8,576 bases of DNA from Chloroflexota bacterium. GTDB taxonomy: Bacteria; Chloroflexota; Dehalococcoidia; Plut-88900. Under the pieces are notes generated by a model that was not told the DNA's origin, searched no databases, and saw nothing but the letters and a program-made list of their open reading frames with translations. A program made the translations under genes and the position numbers. How positions within the stretch are numbered: the first letter of the stretch is position 1; each line of letters opens with the position of its first letter. Below, piece by piece: positions 5,683-8,576 of the stretch. Location of the stretch: assembly GCA_022566235.1 (NCBI GenBank), contig JADFJI010000070.1:1-8576 (forward strand), written 5' to 3'.

Positions 5683-6924
5683 CTACTTGCCCCGAGTGCA
5701 GATGTCGGCGGCGGTCAGGGCCAGCACCCGTGCACAGTTCATAACCTTCTCGATGTCGACGGTTCGGACCAGGTTGGCCGTGGGGCCATAGATTATGGCC
5801 AGAGAGCCGCCCCGGGTGAAGTGGCCGGCATCTGTCCAGGCGTAGGAGCCTGGATTCTGAAACCCCACGTTGGCCGGCTCAGCGCCCAAGACCTCGATAT
5901 GGTGTCTGCGCACCGTCTGAGGGAAGTCGTGGTCCGTAGGGACGTCAATGCCATGCCCCGGCACCTTCATGCTGCGCCAGTGGGGCCCGTAGGTGGCGGG
6001 AGGCATCTCGATTTCATAGTTCAGCTCCGGGTCCTGGGACCGGAGTCTCCTCAGCGCCACCTCGATATCCTCACGGGTCTGGTCCCAGTCCTGGCCCGGA
6101 AGTCCGCGCACCTCCAGTATGATTGTACAAAAGTCGGGTACGTATGCCGGCCGCCCGTGGCCATAGTCCCGCCCCAGCCCTCCCATGATGCCGCCCACGA
6201 CCATGCGTGGCAGGCCCACTAGGTCATCCCTCAGTGGGACGCTGAACCGCACCTCCTTGAGAGCGTCTATGACCCTGGTCATCTTCTCTATGGCATTGAC
6301 GTACTTTTCTCTATGGAGGACACCGATCCAGGCGGACTGCCCTGTAACGTGTACGAGCATCTGGATCGCTCCCGAGTGTATCGTTCGCACCTCCAGCTCA
6401 CTGGGCTCGCAGACGATGGTGTAGTCGGCGACGACGCCCCGTTGGACAAGGTCGTAGGCGCCCACGCCCCCCTGCAGTTCCCCCACGACCCCAGTGACCA
6501 GCAGATCGCCCGTCAGAGAGACCCCTGCCCGTTTTACGGCTACGGCGGCCGAGGCCAGCGCTGCCACGCCGGCCTTCATGTTCATCAAGCCATGACCGTA
6601 GAGCAGATCGCCCTCTTCGTAGCAGGCCCAGGGGTCGCCGGGATAGTTGAGGGGCACGGGGTCAATATCCAGGTGGCCGTTGAGCATGAGGCTCGGGCCC
6701 CGTCCCGACCCCGGCAGCCGGGCGACCAGGTCCGGGCGGCCCGGCTCGTCGGCTACATCGATCAGCTCCACCTCCATCCCCCTCTCCTCAAACCAGCCCG
6801 CCAGGAAGCGCACCGCCTCGGCTTCCTGCCCGGAAAAGCTTTGGAACCGCTGAAGGTCCATCATAAGCTGGACAACCTCGGCCCGGTCTATCTGCTCGAG
6901 AAGCTGTGTATGAACCTCGCTCAC
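5683..6924 (-). CDS. Second M20-family hydrolase homologue, metal site altered in the same way
   Basis: This 413-residue paralogue of the gene at 4118 belongs to the same ArgE/DapE/CPG2-like superfamily. Shared signatures are SFSGQEAEAV (29-38), NGHLDID (82-88, H84 and D86), YGHGLMNMK (109-117), VVGELQGGVGA (146-156), CEPSEL (172-177) and a WTDAGHF C-terminal motif (363-369). By eye, Asn115 stands where the bridging metal Asp belongs, Leu150 replaces the second Glu of the EE pair (Glu149 is kept), and RTVDIE near 387-392 lacks the C-terminal metal His. H84 and E173 remain. In addition the dimerisation-domain His of the GxxxH motif appears as Trp199 (GQSAW). Start choice: GTG at 6924, with GGGGAGG six bases upstream. 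The ATG at 6948 has no such site. The gene is divergent from the M24 gene at 7168, with 243 bp between. The substrate is unknown, and deacetylase or decarbamoylase activity is only a family guess. Confidence 0.87.
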   Translation of the reverse strand: MSEVHTQLLEQIDRAEVVQLMMDLQRFQSFSGQEAEAVRFLAGWFEERGMEVELIDVADEPGRPDLVARLPGSGRGPSLMLNGHLDIDPVPLNYPGDPWACYEEGDLLYGHGLMNMKAGVAALASAAVAVKRAGVSLTGDLLVTGVVGELQGGVGAYDLVQRGVVADYTIVCEPSELEVRTIHSGAIQMLVHVTGQSAWIGVLHREKYVNAIEKMTRVIDALKEVRFSVPLRDDLVGLPRMVVGGIMGGLGRDYGHGRPAYVPDFCTIILEVRGLPGQDWDQTREDIEVALRRLRSQDPELNYEIEMPPATYGPHWRSMKVPGHGIDVPTDHDFPQTVRRHHIEVLGAEPANVGFQNPGSYAWTDAGHFTRGGSLAIIYGPTANLVRTVDIEKVMNCARVLALTAADICTRGK

Positions 6925-6930
6925 CTTTGT

Positions 6931-6937
6931 CCTCCCC
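6931..6937 (-). promoter_or_regulatory. Ribosome binding site GGGGAGG deciding the GTG start at 6924
   Basis: On the minus strand GGGGAGG lies six bases upstream of GTG 6924. The longer ATG reading at 6948 has no purine-rich site before it, so the GTG start is favoured. Confidence 0.7.
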
Positions 6938-7073
6938 TGCTGTAGCATCTGATCTGGGCTGGGCTATCATATCGCGGTAGATAGGTCAGTGGAAGTGGGA
7001 GACCAACCCCTGTGTCCCTTGTCGCCTAGGCCGGATTCGACTCATTCTCGATTCTCAAACATCGGGTGCAGGG

Positions 7074-7108
7074 CTACACTTGTAGATCGCCTGGCAAGGC
7101 TATACAGT
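7074..7108 (+). promoter_or_regulatory. Candidate promoter with dyad CTACA-CT-TGTAG for the M24 gene
   Basis: A -35-like TTGTAG (7080-7085) and a -10-like TACAGT (7103-7108) are 17 bases apart, 59 bases before the TTG start at 7168. The -35 is only three of six to consensus. A five-base dyad CTACA-CT-TGTAG (7074-7085) overlaps the -35 and could be an operator. Both are weak matches. Confidence 0.25.
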
Positions 7109-7152
7109 TATCCTGCCGCCCATCCTCACCAGATGAATGGGACTGTTATGAC

Positions 7153-7159
7153 AAGGAGG
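7153..7159 (+). promoter_or_regulatory. Perfect AAGGAGG ribosome binding site for TTG start at 7168
   Basis: AAGGAGG ends eight bases before TTG 7168. No ATG or GTG lies at a suitable distance in that frame. The family alignment also starts just after it (FPREEYDRRL), so the TTG start is favoured over upstream in-frame alternatives. Confidence 0.75.
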
Positions 7160-7167
7160 GAATCTTA

Positions 7168-8331
7168 TTGAGACCAGGAGAGCGCTTCGGCCTAGCATTT
7201 CCCAGAGAGGAGTACGACCGGCGGCTGGCAGCGGTGCGTCGCGGGATGACGGACAGAGGCGTAGAGGTGCTCCTCCTTTTCGCACCCGCTAACCTTTTCT
7301 ACCTCACTGGCTACAACACGGCGGGTTACTCCAACTACCAGTGCCTTCTGGTGCCCCAGGACGGGGACCCCATCCTGGTAGTCCGGCTCCTGGAGCGTCC
7401 GGTGGCGGAGGCCACCTCCTGGCTGGACAAGATATACACCTACCAGGACCATGAGGAGCCGGAGAGCGCCGTGGGACACGCCCTTAACGACACCGGACTG
7501 GCATCCCGGCGCCTGGCCGCCGAACGCACCAGCCCCTTTCTCGATGTGCAGTCATACCTGCGACTCCAGGAAACTCTGGGAGGGGACCTGGGTGATGGGT
7601 CGGGCATCGTGGAAGCCGTCCGCCTGATCAAATCCCCCCTTGAGTTGGAGTACATCCGCATTGCGGCCCGGTGTACCGAGGCCGGAATGAGCTCTGCCCT
7701 GGACGCCATAGCCGAAGGCGTGACCGAGAACGATGTCGCCTCCCAGTCCTATCGCGCCATGGTGGCCGCGGGAAGCGAGTTCTTCAGCAGCGCGCCCATC
7801 GTCACCTCCGGCGAGAAGGCCGGCATAGCCCACGCAACTTTCCACAGGCGACGGCTGCAACGGGGCGACTCCGTCATGATCGAGATAGGCGCCGTTTGGA
7901 ACAGGTACTCGGCCCCGATATTTCGCACCGCCGCCGTCGGCGAGGCGCCCGAGGCCCTTCGGAGAATGCACGAGGTATGCCGTGAGGCCCTGGAGGCCAC
8001 CATCGCGGCAATGGGCCCGGGTGTCCTCTCCCAGGATGTCCAGGCGGCCTGCCAGGCCGTCATCGACGCCCGAGGGTACGAGGCGAGCTTCCGCAAGCGG
8101 GTCGGCTACAGCCTGGGGGTCGGCTACCCTCCAACATGGGGCGAGGGGCACATCATTGACCTCAAGCATCACGACACCCGAGAGCTGCGTCCCGGCATGG
8201 TTTTCCACGTCACGCCAGCCATGCGCCAGCACCGGGAATACGGAGTGGGAATCAGCGAAACGGTATCAGTAACGGATAGCGGAGCGGAGGTGATCACCAG
8301 CTTCTCCCGGGAGCTGTTCGTACGCGGGTAA
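7168..8331 (+). CDS. M24 creatinase/ectoine hydrolase (DoeA)-like protein, metal ligands absent
   Basis: This 387-residue pita-bread-fold protein has an N-terminal creatinase/prolidase domain (about 10-145, including ANLFYLTGY at 41-49) and a C-terminal M24 domain (about 155-385). M24 metalloenzymes use five ligands (D, D, H, E, E). By eye these positions here are E239 (in VMIEIG), P250 (SAPIFRT), Y314 (GYSLG), T349 (FHVTPA) and S363 (GISET), so the metal site is essentially gone. H222 (IAHATF) aligns with the catalytic His of creatinase, a known metal-free member. The block RVGYSLGVGYPPTWGE (311-326) and the tail ISETVSVTDSG resemble DoeA/EutD ectoine hydrolases (ectoine to N-acetyl-diaminobutyrate) as I remember them. 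The likely role is hydrolysis of a non-peptide C-N bond in a small compatible-solute-like molecule. The M24 fold is very firm, the ectoine assignment tentative. The TTG start rests on the AAGGAGG eight bases upstream. Confidence 0.87.
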   Translation: MRPGERFGLAFPREEYDRRLAAVRRGMTDRGVEVLLLFAPANLFYLTGYNTAGYSNYQCLLVPQDGDPILVVRLLERPVAEATSWLDKIYTYQDHEEPESAVGHALNDTGLASRRLAAERTSPFLDVQSYLRLQETLGGDLGDGSGIVEAVRLIKSPLELEYIRIAARCTEAGMSSALDAIAEGVTENDVASQSYRAMVAAGSEFFSSAPIVTSGEKAGIAHATFHRRRLQRGDSVMIEIGAVWNRYSAPIFRTAAVGEAPEALRRMHEVCREALEATIAAMGPGVLSQDVQAACQAVIDARGYEASFRKRVGYSLGVGYPPTWGEGHIIDLKHHDTRELRPGMVFHVTPAMRQHREYGVGISETVSVTDSGAEVITSFSRELFVRG

Positions 8332-8493
8332 CCCGTCCCCGTCCGCGACCCGGCCGTTGATAGAGGTGCTGACCGTTGCCGATGCTATCCCCCGGCCCCT
8401 GTCCTTGGAGTGTCGATAATAGAGGCCTGTACCAGCCAACCAGTAACTAATATCCTCAATCAGTGTACCGTTCTGTCGAGTTTCGTCGGGAGT

Positions 8494-8519
8494 CAGTCCT
8501 TCCCGCATTGGAAGGACTG
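8494..8519. repeat. Perfect 10-bp stem-loop (CAGTCCTTCC arm), possible terminator
   Basis: CAGTCCTTCC (8494-8503) pairs perfectly with GGAAGGACTG (8510-8519) over a six-base loop CGCATT. It lies 162 bases past the M24 stop. No T-run follows on the plus strand, so Rho-independent termination is only possible, not shown. Confidence 0.6.
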
Positions 8520-8531
8520 GAAAGATGACGG

Positions 8532-8562
8532 GGGTGTGTCCCGACAAGTCGGGACCACACCC
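8532..8562. repeat. Palindrome copy 3, core GTCCCGAC-AA-GTCGGGAC with GGGTGTG/CACACCC flanks
   Basis: The arms 8532-8545 and 8548-8562 pair along their whole length with one bulged C. The central 21 bases (8537-8557) are identical to 4025-4045. The outer flanks GGGTGT and ACACCC differ from those of the other copies but are themselves complementary. Confidence 0.75.
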
Positions 8563-8576
8563 AAATCTCTTCCCCC

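Larger units (their letters stand above)
8332..8576. other. Non-coding tail with hairpins (no gene seen)
   Basis: The 245 bases after the M24 stop hold no recognisable gene. A minus-strand reading (8547 down to 8266) runs through both hairpins and back into the M24 gene, which argues against it. The structured part is 8494-8562, described separately. Confidence 0.55.

Noticed and set aside
4856..5791. 311-residue plus-strand frame spanning the M20 spacer
   Set aside because: It runs antisense through the ends of both M20 genes and the gap between them, with no recognisable domain.
7020..7130. tRNA or small RNA in the divergent spacer
   Set aside because: I found no cloverleaf arms, T-loop GTTCRA-type motif or strong stem; only a five-base dyad is present.
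7552..8232. Minus-strand frame opposite the M24 gene
   Set aside because: It is a shadow frame inside a well-supported gene.
8266..8547. 93-residue minus-strand frame in the tail
   Set aside because: It crosses two hairpins and enters the M24 gene. No ribosome binding site or recognisable sequence supports it, although I cannot exclude a remnant.

Overview
The window reads as a stretch of GC-rich (about 60% by eye) bacterial chromosome with strong Shine-Dalgarno sites (GGAGG-type), some GTG and TTG starts, and intergenic spacers full of short palindromes. The gene mix is an ATP-dependent hydantoinase subunit, a Rv2258c-type methyltransferase, a homocysteine S-methyltransferase homologue, two M20-type hydrolases and a creatinase/ectoine-hydrolase-like M24 protein. 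Together with spacer palindromes built on CCCGAC-AA-GTCGGG, this resembles Chloroflexota (Dehalococcoidia/SAR202-like) or similar environmental lineages. That assignment is an inference from memory of such genomes and is not proven by the sequence.

Layout, left to right. Bases 1-156 are an anomalous AT-richer stub that does not continue the neighbouring gene. From 157 to 1551 (minus) runs the N-terminal two-thirds of a HyuA/hydantoinase A-type subunit. A 154-bp divergent spacer separates it from a methyltransferase (1706-2758, plus). This converges with a homocysteine S-methyltransferase-family gene (2825-3760, minus). Next is a 357-bp spacer with at least five palindromes (3761-4117). Two M20-family genes follow on the minus strand (4118-5377 and 5683-6924), separated by a 305-bp spacer. 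The second is divergent from an M24 creatinase-like gene (7168-8331, plus). The window ends in a non-coding tail with two more hairpins, one of them another copy of the 3' spacer palindrome.

How the genes might work together (inference): HyuA-type ring opening, two amidohydrolase-like proteins and an ectoine-hydrolase/creatinase-like protein all suit opening and hydrolysis of small cyclic or N-substituted nitrogen compounds (hydantoins, lactams, ectoine, creatine-like molecules). The homocysteine methyltransferase homologue could take up methyl groups. The most notable feature is that metal-site residues are changed in all of the hydrolase-type enzymes. Both M20 proteins appear to have lost the same metal site (bridging Asp to Asn, second Glu to Ile/Leu, C-terminal His absent). 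The M24 protein lacks all five canonical metal ligands. The methyltransferase has His where the first zinc Cys normally sits. The M20 pattern is shared by two diverged paralogues, so sequencing error is an unlikely cause.
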